64,000 nucleotides of DNA, taken from positions 2,266,001 to 2,330,000 of the forward strand of contig PZJY01000011.1 of NCBI GenBank assembly GCA_031472005.1, in the 5' to 3' direction. Position numbers and translations under genes: made by a program. This document shows, one piece after another, positions 32,791-43,920 of this stretch. This DNA is from Tetracladium setigerum (taxonomy: Eukaryota > Ascomycota > Leotiomycetes > Helotiales). Under the pieces are notes generated by a model. It saw only the letters and a list, made by a program, of their open reading frames with translations. It did not search any database and was not told where the DNA came from. Each line of letters starts with the position of its first letter. Positions within the stretch are counted from its first letter, which is position 1.

Positions 32791-33832
32791 CTAGGTTGAT
32801 ATGATTCTCTCTCTCCAAAGTGCCTCAATGTCCACCTCTGTCATTTCCTTGATGCCAAGGAGCTCGTTGTCCAGCTTTTCAAGACGACCCCCATACCCGT
32901 CTTGGAATATAGCCACACCAAGATAACCAAAAATCACAGGTCCAGATGTATTATCACCCTCAGCAGATTTACTTCTAGCCCATTTCTCCTTCTCGTCGAG
33001 ACTGACCGTGACTGGCGACCACTTCCTCTCAGGTGCAACCCTTCTCGCCAAGTCAAGCAACTTCTTCTGAGAGATGGCTATATCATGAACATAAACGGAT
33101 CGGTTTTTCGTCTCCTCGGGATGGCTCAAAACTCCAACTACTCCTTTTCCTACTGTGGCAAGGGTCGTTGCGCTAAAGTTACATTCTCCACCATTATATA
33201 GAGGTGGCTCGGGAGACCTCCACTAGAAGTACAAGAGGGTCAGTAAATGTATTAAATTAGTTGTGAACCTTGTGTTCGCTGGGACTCTGTCGGCCACCTA
33301 CCTCCAAAAGCAACTCATAATCGAGACCCCAGTCGAGAAAGATGCTGGTAACAACATATGAGTAGGTTATGTCAGCACCAGCGGCGACCTTAGCCTTTAT
33401 ATACTTCCTCGTATGGATTTTGTCGGCAAAGGGTGGCAAGGTAGCTGCTTTAGGATTGCTCAGGTCGCCTGCATATTCGGAAGGAAGAATACGTTTGACA
33501 CCTGCTGCAATCGCAGCATCAACAAGAACAGTCTGGCTGCGTACTCCATCCCGAGCAACAGTTGAGACGACAGCATCTTGGCCCTTGAGAGCAGTTGTGA
33601 GCTCGTCCACGGATGTGGAGTCTGCCCTGACGACCTTGACACCAGATGGGAATGTTGACGTTGAGGATGGACGAGTGATGACCGTGATGTTAAATTTACC
33701 TGAATCAATGATAGCTTTCAGAACAGGAGCTCCGAGCGTTCCAGCGCCCTAAGAAGTATGAGCACTTGACGATAGAGAACGAGAAAGGGTAATACGTGCT
33801 CCGAGCACTGCAACATTCTTGATAGAGGACAT
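32791..33832 (-). CDS. NmrA-like NAD(P)-binding oxidoreductase
   Basis: Member of the NmrA/isoflavone-reductase-like atypical SDR group. It starts MSSIKNVAVLG at 33832. A second exon gives GAGTLGAPVLKAIIDSGKFN (the glycine-rich dinucleotide loop), VVSTVARDGVRSQTVLVDAA and GVKRILPSEYAGDLSNPKA. A third exon reads from WRSPEPPLYN through ATTLATVGKGVVGVLSHPE to the stop at 32791. Both splices are slightly odd. The only GT donor after exon 1 gives an early stop, whereas a GC donor (after the Gly codon) or one missing base keeps the frame. The second donor is GTTCAC. No catalytic Lys/Tyr motif of classical SDRs is expected in this family. Substrate unknown. Confidence 0.8.
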
Positions 33833-35139
33833 TGGAAAAGTGGTGCGGTAGTGACCTGGCGGTAATTCTGAAGTAGAATCCTGGGTTGATGAAACGAGAC
33901 GTACATGGGAAAATAAGAAGTGCTGTTTCCAGAAATTCGCATTTGCCTTATATGTAAATCTTAGATCTTACCTAGTTCTTCAGTTTACAAATATCAATAA
34001 CAATTGTCAACAGAATGTAGGCACACTGGATCACTAATCAGAAAAGTTAGGGTTGCCCCGAAGTCCATAAATTCAAACTAACATCCATTGAGGATTAGAA
34101 ATCCATAGAGATAAATATTCTATAACTTCTATAATACTCCACTAGAAAGCCTCTTGGGATCTGTCGTAGCTCTCTATCCCTGTCAAGAACCCTCCGCTTT
34201 ATCTCAGGTGGGGCAAATTCAGACTCTCGGACAGGCGATCACACCGCTTTACCGAGTGGATACGTTAAGGTCCAGTAGCATCGGGGTTACTAGAGAACCT
34301 TAACTCACTCGGTGCGTACAAGCCAATTAAATGTGGTGATATCTAGTACTACACAATGAATTGTTGAATAATCAAGTAAGGACCTTGATTTTAGTCAAGA
34401 TTGATAGCCTCTAATTCTTTAATCTTGTTCCGGCCTGGCTGAACCTCGGCAAGTAACCGCTTAGAATTCGCTTAAGCCTCTAAAAACTTTGCTTTCTACT
34501 GAGAGATCTCTCTTTGTTGTTCCGTGACTTGTCTTTTAAACTCTTCTAAACGCGATATGAGCACGGCATCTTGAGCTGCCTCCCTGACTAACATACTCGT
34601 CCAGGCTTGACTCGTTTGAAATCTTATTACTAGCAACGAGTCGGAACTGGTAGTTAATTCTTTCGTATATTAAATAGGAAGGTTAGTTGTACGTAAAATG
34701 AACTTGAGATTATGTCAAAGGTTGGCATACATCTCTGCACACTTTCTTAGTTAGTCAGCCATGACTAACTATAATGCTTGGCACGGCTCTCGAGATATCC
34801 TAAATCATTTCCGTAGCGTACTACTAGCTCCTCAATCAACTTATTCATAACATTCGAAGCAGTTACGCTGTGCATCCGCCACTACATTCAACACAATATA
34901 ATCCTTCAAAGTTTTCCGAGTATAAATACTAGATTGCATTTAGAGACTTTCTCTACTCTGGCATAATCCCCCACTATTGGTGGTTCTTAGCCAATCACAG
35001 CTCCAGTAGACGACCCCGCGATATAGAATGGCAGCCTGATTCAGCCCAACTTCGGCCTGGACGTATTTCTTATTCACGACCTACTCCAACAACTTCATTT
35101 CCAATATTAGCCTTCCCACTCACAAAACCTAAACCTAAA
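33833..35139. other. Intergenic, AT-leaning, possible transposon remnants
   Basis: Stretches such as 34140-34620 are rich in stops in all frames and look like decayed element sequence, but I matched no second copy. The last 100 bp are the leader of the HET gene. Confidence 0.4.
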
Positions 35140-37152
35140 ATGGCCACACCCATATCTAAAACCGCCCTGATCAACAAACAAGAATATGACTCGATATTTA
35201 ACGCCGCCGGCGAATATATCGGCTACCCCATCTACCAATTCACCATCTCCTGGACCGATGAGCTAGGCGATCCTCCAACATGGACCGAAGCGACGGCTCA
35301 ATATTCCAAAGCAACGAACCTGTGCGGACGCTGTTCGAGACTCGATTTGATGGAACTCTTCAAAGTATTCCCGGAAGGTCAACAAGTCACCCCAGAGGAA
35401 GCCTATCTGATAGAACTGGGGGAAGTTCGTAATATGTTGCAGAATAAGTGTGACTTGTGTAATTTTTTCGTTGAGATTGCTACGTATTTGAATAGGAAGG
35501 GAACGTTGCCTTCAGATGTGATTTGCGAGCTCAAACGAACTACGGGGTCAGCATACGAATACACAATCTTCTCGGTGGATTGCTCCAATACGAAACTCCC
35601 GGATTACGTCAGCTCGGATGGTTTTGTGAAGAAAAGGCAACTTTCACTATGGCGTTCTAACCCTCACGATGAACAGGGGAATCTACTGGTTGCTCGTCGC
35701 GCAGATATCACGCCTAATGAACCCTGGATGCCATTATCTATGATGGCGATTCTTGTCCAAGCATGTATAGACCAACACCCAAAATGCGCGGAACAATGCC
35801 ATCTCGGGCTGCAAATGAAATCAAAACTTTTCGTCGTCAATCTCCATGAACTAGTTTTGGTACCTGCTCCTATGGGGTGCAAGTACGTAGCTCTAAGTTA
35901 TGTTTGGGGGCCACAAACGGGAGAATTCAGAGTCCGACCGATTAAATCAAGTACGGTTGAGAGTCTTCCGCTTCCGGAAAATATTCCGAGGACGATCATC
36001 CATGCGATGAATGTGGCGAAGGGGTGTGGCTTTGATTATATCTGGATAGATCAACTTTGTATTCCGGAAGACGCGAGAGATCTGCAGATTACGGAGATGG
36101 ATTTGGTGTATAGGAATGCGGTGCTGACGATTATTGCAGCGGTGGAAAATAGTTCATCGGGGCTTCCTGGTGTTGGGGCAATGGATAGGCGAAGAAATGC
36201 TCCTAGTGTTTTGGATGTTAATGGTGTGAATATTGGGCTGTCGACGCCGAAATTGGTTTCCCATGCTATTAGAGATGCGGTTTGGGAGACGAGGGGCTGG
36301 ACGTACCAGGAAAAAGTTTTGTCAAGTCGGCAGCTGGTGTTTACTGAACATGAGGTATTTTACAAGTGTTTGAGCGGGGAGAAAGGAGAGGAGGCTTGCC
36401 ATCAGAGCGATACTGTGCAGTTCACAAGAGATTCTTTTTTTACGTGGGGAGAGTTGCTCTCTGTTGCTCACGGAAGAGATGCGTGGCAGATCTACACAGA
36501 TTGTATCGGCGTGTATTCGAAGCGGAATTTGTCGTTTGAGTCTGATATCTTAAACGCATTTGAGGGGATCATGGGTTACTTTAGACAGAAGTATGATTGG
36601 ACATTCTGTTGGGGCCTTCCGGATGACAACTTTGCGCTGTCATTGTTGTGGAAATCTCCAAATGCTATTCGTCGACAGCTTGAAGGTTTCCCGATTCCCT
36701 CCTGGAGTTGGGCTGGTTGGAGGGGAGATATTGTGTATGAGGGCTTTCGTCCTAAGGGGCTTGAGGTTGCTGAAAGCGATAAGTCTTCCGGAGATTTTAT
36801 AGCAGCAAGTTGGAAGGAAGGGATGTTGGAAGAGGCAACGGAAAGTGGCACATTGGTCGTCAAAGCTGAGTGCATCGATATCAACGACGCCACTCTTGAT
36901 ATTGTCAAAGACCCAACTGGCTGGGGAAAGTTGGAACCTTTTGAGAATGGAACGGGCATGATTGGGTGTGTGTTCCTTGCATTCGTAGTACTATCGGATA
37001 CAAGGAAAGGCAGAGCTGAAGAGTCGGCGTACGTGAGAGGTCTGGTGGTAAAAATGGAAGGTAACCTCGCATACCGAGTGCGAGCAGCAGGCGTACAGTT
37101 GAAGGAATGGCTACTTGCTTCCAGGGATATTAGATCAGTCTCCATAGGATGA
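35140..37152 (+). CDS. HET-domain protein
   Basis: Heterokaryon incompatibility (HET) domain protein, 670 residues, one exon. The N-terminal 200 residues carry cysteine pairs (CGRCSRLDLMELF, NKCDLCNFF), often found ahead of HET domains. The HET domain at about 240-400 shows YVALSYVWG, DYIWIDQLCIPEDARD, MDLVYRNAVLTIIAAVENS, RGWTYQEKVLSSRQLVFTE and a following EVFYKC. The C-terminal part includes FPIPSWSWAGW, the common closing motif of this group. It is flanked on the right by a dispersed repeat. The HET domain is a TIR-like death-inducing module in filamentous fungi. Whether this allele takes part in incompatibility cannot be told from sequence. Confidence 0.95.
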   Translation: MATPISKTALINKQEYDSIFNAAGEYIGYPIYQFTISWTDELGDPPTWTEATAQYSKATNLCGRCSRLDLMELFKVFPEGQQVTPEEAYLIELGEVRNMLQNKCDLCNFFVEIATYLNRKGTLPSDVICELKRTTGSAYEYTIFSVDCSNTKLPDYVSSDGFVKKRQLSLWRSNPHDEQGNLLVARRADITPNEPWMPLSMMAILVQACIDQHPKCAEQCHLGLQMKSKLFVVNLHELVLVPAPMGCKYVALSYVWGPQTGEFRVRPIKSSTVESLPLPENIPRTIIHAMNVAKGCGFDYIWIDQLCIPEDARDLQITEMDLVYRNAVLTIIAAVENSSSGLPGVGAMDRRRNAPSVLDVNGVNIGLSTPKLVSHAIRDAVWETRGWTYQEKVLSSRQLVFTEHEVFYKCLSGEKGEEACHQSDTVQFTRDSFFTWGELLSVAHGRDAWQIYTDCIGVYSKRNLSFESDILNAFEGIMGYFRQKYDWTFCWGLPDDNFALSLLWKSPNAIRRQLEGFPIPSWSWAGWRGDIVYEGFRPKGLEVAESDKSSGDFIAASWKEGMLEEATESGTLVVKAECIDINDATLDIVKDPTGWGKLEPFENGTGMIGCVFLAFVVLSDTRKGRAEESAYVRGLVVKMEGNLAYRVRAAGVQLKEWLLASRDIRSVSIG

Positions 37153-37273
37153 GAGTTACCTGAACATACATAGAGGGAACCTAGGTCAAGGACATCCGCC
37201 TGTAGTAGTCGAACACAGGCTATGCGAAGTATTTTCACACGTCCGAGAGTGGAGTTTAAGAGAGATGTCTAAT

Positions 37274-37507
37274 TGTTGGTAATACGCGTACCGCGTTTAC
37301 AGGTGAATCACAATAATGGCACCGTAACACGTGACCAAGTGGATCGCACCAGCTAGCTTTACCTTAGTAGAGAGCAGGTTCCAGCTCCCCTGGACCTGGC
37401 TCTCCAGACATCACAACTACGTAAATAGTACACCTATTTGGACGTAACAGTGCTGTCTCCTTTCACGTGAATTGAGCGTTACGTTAGTGTAACCAACACT
37501 AATAGTC
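37274..37507 (+). repeat. Dispersed repeat, less mutated copy
   Basis: It starts tgttggtaatacgcgtaccg and matches 54892-55122 in the same orientation. Differences are almost all transitions toward A or T in the second copy. The TGTT start suggests an LTR. It lies 120 bp past the HET gene. Confidence 0.75.
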
Positions 37508-37678
37508 TTTGATTCGCGAACCCTGGTATTAACAAAGCATTATGGGCTTGGCATGTCTCCTATAATAGTCAAAATAAATCCAATTAACTTTTTGAGAACG
37601 ATATTAATTAAATATCGTAAATAAAGACCTTTCTATGACGCAACGCAATGTATTGTGATCCCATCCAGTCAAATAGTC

Positions 37679-39347
37679 TTACATCTTGATCGTACATTTA
37701 GTACCAACCCATCTCGCAAATTTAACACACTTCTCATCTATACACCTCGAAAACACATCACTGATCCAAAAGGTTATTGGAAGAAGCACCATCAAAGCCA
37801 ACACCATCCCACTAACAAATCCTGTCTGTCCATTTGACCAACCTCCGGTAAGACTCATACATTTCGGAACCAGCCAATTTCCCATCGTGTACTGTAGCAT
37901 TCGATGGATCATGTATAAAGAAAAAGAAATATCGCCAAGGTATTGGGCAAATGGTGTTGTAAACATGCGCTGCAAGAAAGGGGCCATCTCAAGGGAAAAG
38001 ACAACGAGGAAACCGCCCACAGAGGGCCAGAATGAAATCCGTTCGTCGGGTTTGTTGGCGTAGCTTTTTGGAAGACTCTTATAAAGCCAGCGATAACCTG
38101 GGCTATTCGCCCATCCGGTTGATGGATGCGAACCGACGTAGAGACCGGTGATGAACAGAAAAATGAAGAACATCTTGTACAGGAATCTTTTCGTCTTCGT
38201 GGTTTCGACTACCTTCTCATTGAAGTCGAAAGGCGTTGCGGATGGTTCGATTGGCCTTGAATAAACGAAGGATACTTCGGCAAGAAAGATGCCTGTGAGA
38301 AATGTTGCTGGAGCCCAGCGTGCCGTTTGATGAGTCCGAAATATCAGGAGAAGAAGTACTCCCAGTTTCACCCAACTTTTTGTACGCGAGATACCTAGGA
38401 CGACGGCAAAGACCAACATAGATCCCATCCATTCAATAGGGATCGTCCAAAGAATACCAATGTTATATTTCGAGAGGTAGGAGTTACCATAGAGGAACGG
38501 GTCGGATAATGCTCGTGCGTCATTCAACCAGTCTATACAGCATTAGTCCCACCTCCAGATGCAAAAAGAGTTTGGAGAAAGTACCCCATAGTTGACTGAT
38601 AAAAGACCCTTTCGGGCTGGGAACCGGTAAGCTTTGGAATGCGATGTATGTCGGAGTTGAAGAATGCGCCCACCCGTTTGGTAGGTTATGCCACATCCCC
38701 CATCGAGCAAGAATGAATCCCAAGAATGTTGAGGCAACCACTGGCAGATGCAAACGCAACCATCTTCGGAAGACTGAGCTGCTTAAAGAATCCAACAACT
38801 CTATGTATTTTCCTTGCCGTGCGAGTTTAAGACTTCGATATGATAACACATATCCCGAGATAACAAAGAAAATTGCAACCATAAAATGACCCGAGTGAAC
38901 AACTCGAATGAGGGGCATTAAGAAAAACCAATCATAGCTTTCCTTTATTGATTTTCTATAATGCCATCCCGTCATCGAAGACTCCGTGTAGAGGTGAGCA
39001 TAATGATGTAAAACAACGAAGAAAGCAGCAACCCCTCTCAATCCGTCAAGATAGCTGGTTGGAAATAGCTTGCGAGATTTATTGCCTTTGGAAGAAAGTA
39101 TAAAGCTTGGGAGAAGAGCGAGTAAGGTTGGCATCATTTGCCGTCTAATGCGGTAGGTGTTGATTGAGATCTTGAATCTGGGCTCTGTCGTCCAAGATAC
39201 TAGCGGTCTTCGCTCAGCGGGTCTGGGCGCTCCATTCTGCGAGTCCTGGTCGACTAAATCCAAAGCAAGCCTAGTGGTAGGGGAGCTGGTAACTGGCGAG
39301 TATCCGGGACGCCTATAACGAAACCACAACAAGCGTATGACCTCCAT
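37679..39347 (-). CDS. Acyltransferase-3 family membrane protein
   Basis: Integral-membrane acyltransferase (PF01757 type), transferring acyl groups to sugars, sterols or secondary metabolites. Exon 1 is 39347-38585 and exon 2 is 38532-37679; the 52-bp intron (GTACTT..gactaatgctgtatag) joins ..FISQLWD to WLNDARALSDPF. Motifs: SYLDGLRGVAAFFVVLHHYA with the catalytic-type His pair, MVAIFFVISGYVLSYRSL, RWLRLHLPVVASTFLGFIL, then YNIGILWTIPIEWMGSML, YLGDISFSLYMIHRML. About ten hydrophobic segments. Unspliced reading would split it into two ORFs. No biosynthetic cluster is evident around it, so the substrate remains open. Confidence 0.9.
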
Positions 39348-40421
39348 TTCCGATGGGTCAATCGAAAAAAAAAATATGTGAGAAAGAAAGACAAAGAATG
39401 AGAGATTGAGAAGGTTCGGAAAGTCACTAGGGGTTTACATTTGAATGGGAAATTCATTTACCTATCTATCTATTGTGACGGGTTATCTCCGTTAGTACGG
39501 AGGCGAGCCAAGATCCTGATATAGTATTGAATGATCAAGGCGAGGCGAAGCCCCCAATGAAGGACAGCAATCTCCCAGTGTAGCAAGATAAAGTGGGTTT
39601 GGGGGTTTGGGGTTCGGCAGTTGATCGACATCCGTTTCGATTTCAGTGCCTTGACTCAGCTCGAGATGGGTCGCTTGGGTGGAAGAATGCCAAGGGACGA
39701 TCTTTCTCCTCTGGTCTTCGTCCCCCTTTGCACATAAGCATGTAGTACAGAGTACCCGATAGGTTTACAAGGCTATCTTGCCATTGCTTTGCACGGGCAA
39801 AATTCTGACGCTAAACATTGGTTCAGACTTATAGGCAAAGCGAGTATATCTCTGGCCATTATCTATTGCCTAAGGAACTCGTGTTAATGTAATACTCAAG
39901 CAGTCGAGATCGACTTATCGTGCTTCGTGGCTCTGGAGGTGTTCAATTGGCTGCATTGTTGCATTGGCTCCACGTGGAGAGATCTGCAAAATCGCCAAGC
40001 AAGCACTTTAGTAAAGCTTGAAGACGACAGAAAATCAAGGAAGTTTCCTAGAGATTAAAAGCAGTACACCACGTGACATCAAGCTACTGTAAGTCTGAAA
40101 CATGCCCGCTCATCACGCCTTCGCCTCCACCAGCTCTATCTCGCAATCAATTGATTCTCCCACATTCGTCCCGGTTTTATATTAATTAATGTGTGGGTAA
40201 AGGTACCAGACATCCACTTGGTGAGCGCGATAACGACGCGACAGTTCTAGTAAAGGGGATGAATAATTGTGGGGTATTAATGTTACGAACGTTGGTCCCA
40301 AGAGTGACCGAACTCCCGGAGCACTTAGGGTTTAAGGTGGGTTCATTGTGATAACGAGGGGTAAAAGTAAGTAGCTAAGGCTTAAAAGCGCTTAGGCGGC
40401 TATAATAGCGATAAGGTAATA
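39348..40421. other. Intergenic, no supported gene
   Basis: Promoter of the acyltransferase and ordinary spacer up to the LTR at 40437. No ORF of note. A fragment at 40284-40330 (gttacgaacg, tcccaagagtgaccga) weakly resembles the LTR start that follows. Confidence 0.4.
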
Positions 40422-40680
40422 CTGGGGGGAGAGTAATGTTACGGACATGGTTCCAGGAGTGGGCCAGGTCCCAGGAACACGTGACATCCCAGTAGCAAGC
40501 AATGGCCCAGGAGCCTGAGGCTCAGGAGCAGCATAGGTCCCAGGAGTCAAGTGACTCCCAGGCCCTACTCCAAGAGAACTCCTAGCCATCTGATGTATTT
40601 AGTTAGTAAATTACGCGACGGCAAGCAGGGCGCCTGTTTGGTGCCAGCGAAAAGAGCTTAACAATAGTAGTGTGGAACAA
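40422..40680 (+). mobile_element. LTR (family B) with preceding polypurine tract
   Basis: The LTR begins tgttacggacatggttccag at 40437 and is preceded by the purine-rich ggggggagagtaa, as at a 3' LTR. The text ccaggagcctgaggctcagg and gtcaagtgactcccagg recurs in reverse orientation at 62555-62772 and 62838-63057, and as a fragment near 45100-45150. No coding part is attached. Confidence 0.8.
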
Positions 40681-41024
40681 GCGGCTCCCTCGCACTAAAA
40701 TAAGAAGCTATTTGTAATTTAGGTTGGCGGCGACAACACATTAGAATTTTCGGAATAAATAAGTCAGGAGTTATTAAGAGAAGCTTATAATACAAGTATA
40801 ATTAAAAATATATTAAAAATTTAACATATTCGTAAATTTAGAGCCGGATTAATTCGAACAAGGAATCTCAAGCTATCAGAAGCCTTCGTTGGCCATTCAG
40901 AGATAGGCCTAGTTCGTTCATAAAGCCCCGTTCTAAGATCTGTTCGCTAATGACAAACTACGACGAAATCTTTGACACTCCACTAGTTTGAGAAAGCCAC
41001 AAGTATCAATCGAGCTCATAAAGA

Positions 41025-42887
41025 TCACTGAATCAAAAATTCCTCCAACTCCTCACCTTTCTCCAAAGCCTCCTCTACCCATGCTGCACTCTTAAAATCT
41101 ACCATCTCACATTTCCCGATCAACTTCCAATACTTGCCGCCCTCCACACTCCTTACCAAGAACGGTACACTCCCCCTCTTTAAACAAACCACCACATCCC
41201 CAACTTCGACGTCCACACCACCCAAACCCACAACTCCCTTTCCCGTTAAAATGGCCTTCTGACCTTCACACCGTTGCTTCATACGATTGTGATCATGTTT
41301 GTACCCCTCATCCAAATTTTTCCTATATGCATTCATGGCATTGAACCTCGATTCGTCATGACTTGCAAACCTACCACCATACTTTTCGTCAGTGAAGAAA
41401 TCAAATATACCGTCCAGGACTATACTGCATTCCGCGTAAGGATCACTGGCTGTGAAGTCAGGAGGCGTAGGGAGAGATGAGTAGACGAAGGAATGCCAGT
41501 CTATGAACACGGTCTCAAGCCAGTTTTCATCGGCTGGGTTGCATGGTGCGGTGGTGGCTGTGATGATATCATATCTCATAGCCCAGATTCGAAGGATGTT
41601 GTTTTCTAAGATAACTGGAACTTCCCTATCAATATGATCGATATTCGATACGAGCGGAAAATCCTTTTTAAGTGGCAATCGCTCCATACAATATAACAGA
41701 GGAGTAGCAGGTCGCACACTCCAATCAGGACACCAACTCGGCAAGTCCAATTTCCCTCCTGTCTCCGCAGCATAGAGTAATCCCCATCCCACAGATCCAA
41801 TGAGATATTTCGCCACGTTCAAAAACACCTTCTCGGCCGTGTACGAATAATTTGGCAATAGATCAGCTTTCGCAAGTTCTTCTTCTGCATCTTTGAAGAG
41901 CGGCAACACCGCGAACACCTTATCCCTTTTGTCGGTAGCATCACAACCCCTCACGCATAGTAATTGCTGTAAGAGAAGGTCGGGACATAAAACATCATTG
42001 ATATAGGCGTAATAATCACCGCGCCAGAATGTGGACGGTGGTAAAGCAACATAAGGCATAATCCCTAGTGTACTCTCTGGAAAATACGGTGCGCCCCATG
42101 GGAGAACAATGAAGAGGTGCCAAGACATTATTTCCTTTCCACAGATAACTTCTGCTTTTTTGGCATTTCGCGCTTCTTGGATGACCCAGATGCGAGAGAA
42201 CCACGGGCGGGAAAAGAAGCTTCGAATGGCGGCCATTTGCGTGAGGTTCATATTCGCAATTTTTAAGAGGCGGTGGTAGTGATCATGGATGTATTTTAGT
42301 CCTATGGGGCTGTTGTCTGCTTCGTCGCCGAGGTAAATTGCGACTTTTGTGGAGAAGTGGTAGATTTTGGACATTAAAGTAACCTGATGATTTCGTTCGA
42401 GGATATCGCTTTGATTTATGCAGATTGCGTCTACCCAAAGTGTTCTTGGGTTGGTGGAGTCGCGGAGACGGTGCAATGCTGAGTAGCATTCTGTTGTGAT
42501 AATGAGGCGGCCGTTGTTGTTGCTGCACTGGACTTCTTGGGTGCTGTTAGGATCGCCCCATGTGTAAGAGAGTGCTGTACAATCTGAATCTAGTGGATCC
42601 TTCATCTCAGTGTGCCGGATGTTGATGATTACAGGGTCCTGAGACAGGCCGGGGAGAAGGTCTATAACTCTGACTTCATTTTGTGATAGAGGTCGATATT
42701 GGTAGGGTGTTGAAAAAGCACAGCTTGGTGTGAGACTTATTTCAGAATTCTGGGAATATCCAGTCTGAGTGTTTGCCTTAGTTTGAGATTCCATCGTGCC
42801 GTGTTTCCGAGAGTTGCTTTTGAGAGCGAGATTTTGGTGGGACGATTTGATATTGTGAAATAAACCGCAACGGTTCGCTGAAACCAA
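41025..42887 (-). CDS. HET-domain protein
   Basis: Second HET-domain protein, one exon of 620 codons from 42887. The internal Met 32 (MESQTKANTQTG) is an alternative start. HET motifs: YQYRPLSQNEVRVIDLLPG, DCTALSYTWGDPNS, TLWVDAICINQSDILERNHQ, MSKIYHFSTKVAIYLGDEAD and FFSRPWFSRIWVIQEARNAK, in the usual order at about 70-250. The C-terminal half has CVRGCDATDKRDKVFAVLPL, the LPSWCPDWSV motif, and ends with a small beta region (GDVVVCLKRGSVPFLVRSVE, GKYWKLIGKCEMVDF). This belongs to the common WVDAICINQ subclass, different from the HET gene at 35140, so the two are not recent duplicates. Function is inferred from the domain only. Confidence 0.96.
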   Translation of the reverse strand: MVSANRCGLFHNIKSSHQNLALKSNSRKHGTMESQTKANTQTGYSQNSEISLTPSCAFSTPYQYRPLSQNEVRVIDLLPGLSQDPVIINIRHTEMKDPLDSDCTALSYTWGDPNSTQEVQCSNNNGRLIITTECYSALHRLRDSTNPRTLWVDAICINQSDILERNHQVTLMSKIYHFSTKVAIYLGDEADNSPIGLKYIHDHYHRLLKIANMNLTQMAAIRSFFSRPWFSRIWVIQEARNAKKAEVICGKEIMSWHLFIVLPWGAPYFPESTLGIMPYVALPPSTFWRGDYYAYINDVLCPDLLLQQLLCVRGCDATDKRDKVFAVLPLFKDAEEELAKADLLPNYSYTAEKVFLNVAKYLIGSVGWGLLYAAETGGKLDLPSWCPDWSVRPATPLLYCMERLPLKKDFPLVSNIDHIDREVPVILENNILRIWAMRYDIITATTAPCNPADENWLETVFIDWHSFVYSSLPTPPDFTASDPYAECSIVLDGIFDFFTDEKYGGRFASHDESRFNAMNAYRKNLDEGYKHDHNRMKQRCEGQKAILTGKGVVGLGGVDVEVGDVVVCLKRGSVPFLVRSVEGGKYWKLIGKCEMVDFKSAAWVEEALEKGEELEEFLIQ

Positions 42888-43639
42888 AAGAGGCCCGATT
42901 GCAAGCGAATAAGATCAAAATGCTAGAAGATAATCAATTTCCGAAACCATTCCAAATTAGAGATGGTGAGAAAATACTGTGTGAAATTGGGTTGAAAAAG
43001 GAGAATTTGACGTCCAATCCTTGATACCGCGAAATATGAGAAGAGTAGTCAGAAAAGCACTGCGAAAAAGAAAGGCTTGCAAAGACTTTCAAGCCTAGAT
43101 ATAGATGTGGTGTGATATTCGGTAGGGCTGAGTCTCATGCAGGGACCTGCAGCCACTGTATGACAACTCATCGAAAAGCTGGGCAAAATGGAACCATCCG
43201 AGTAAAAATAACAACAAGAACAAGCGCCCTCTCAGTCCGAAAATCCTAAAGATCCTCTTTTGCACTATTCTCGTCTGCCAGCTCCGCTCTGAGCTCTTTT
43301 AAATATTTGTCTTGCAGCTTTCTCCTTGCCTGCTTTGTGGCAATGCTGGCATGGAGTACAACGATCTCTTCCTTAAGTCCCCACCCCCCCATTCCGACCA
43401 CCCCCCTATTCCGTCCACCCCACCAAAATCCACCACTTTACATTTAACACTTAATATCTCTACAACGCCTCGACTTCTATATAATCCCCGATAGATTCAG
43501 ATTTAGTAGATAAATCCGAATCGATTAGTACTACTCCGACCTCTCTAGCTTTAATCTAGGCCGATCTAATGGCCTTAATATCTATAAACCTCGAATTTAG
43601 AGATACCTAGACCTTTCAGCGCTGTAACGGCACTGTTCA
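42888..43639. other. Intergenic, no supported gene
   Basis: Upstream region of the HET gene. From about 43360 the sequence, read on the minus strand, looks like decayed internal retroelement sequence belonging to the LTR at 43727-43920. Confidence 0.4.
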
Positions 43640-43920
43640 CCGGTACGATCACGTAATCACAGCAGGGATGTATGGTGATATATGCTAGTGTATGATGATC
43701 GATCGTAACAATAGGCTCTGATACTAAGAAAAGAAGAAAACTACCGATCAACAAGTGGCTAGAGGCCGGGCTATATACATGTCCGTAACAAGGCCGTAAG
43801 GCATCCGTAACTTCCAGGCCATCAAGTGCTCCTGCTTGTGCATCGGGACTAGTCCGTAACTGGCCGGTACTGGTGCGATCCTGGTGGTCACGTGTGGGTC
43901 ATGTGTTGATGGTCATCACA
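43640..43920 (-). mobile_element. LTR with initiator-tRNA primer-binding site, decayed Copia-like element
   Basis: On the minus strand the LTR starts tgtgatgaccatcaacacat at 43920. At 43726-43714 the text tagtatcagagcc follows, one G-to-A change from TGGTATCAGAGCC, the complement of the initiator Met tRNA 3' end. The same LTR occurs reversed at 32586. The interior toward 43360 has a few readable codons (GLGISKFEVYRY) but many stops. Confidence 0.65.
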
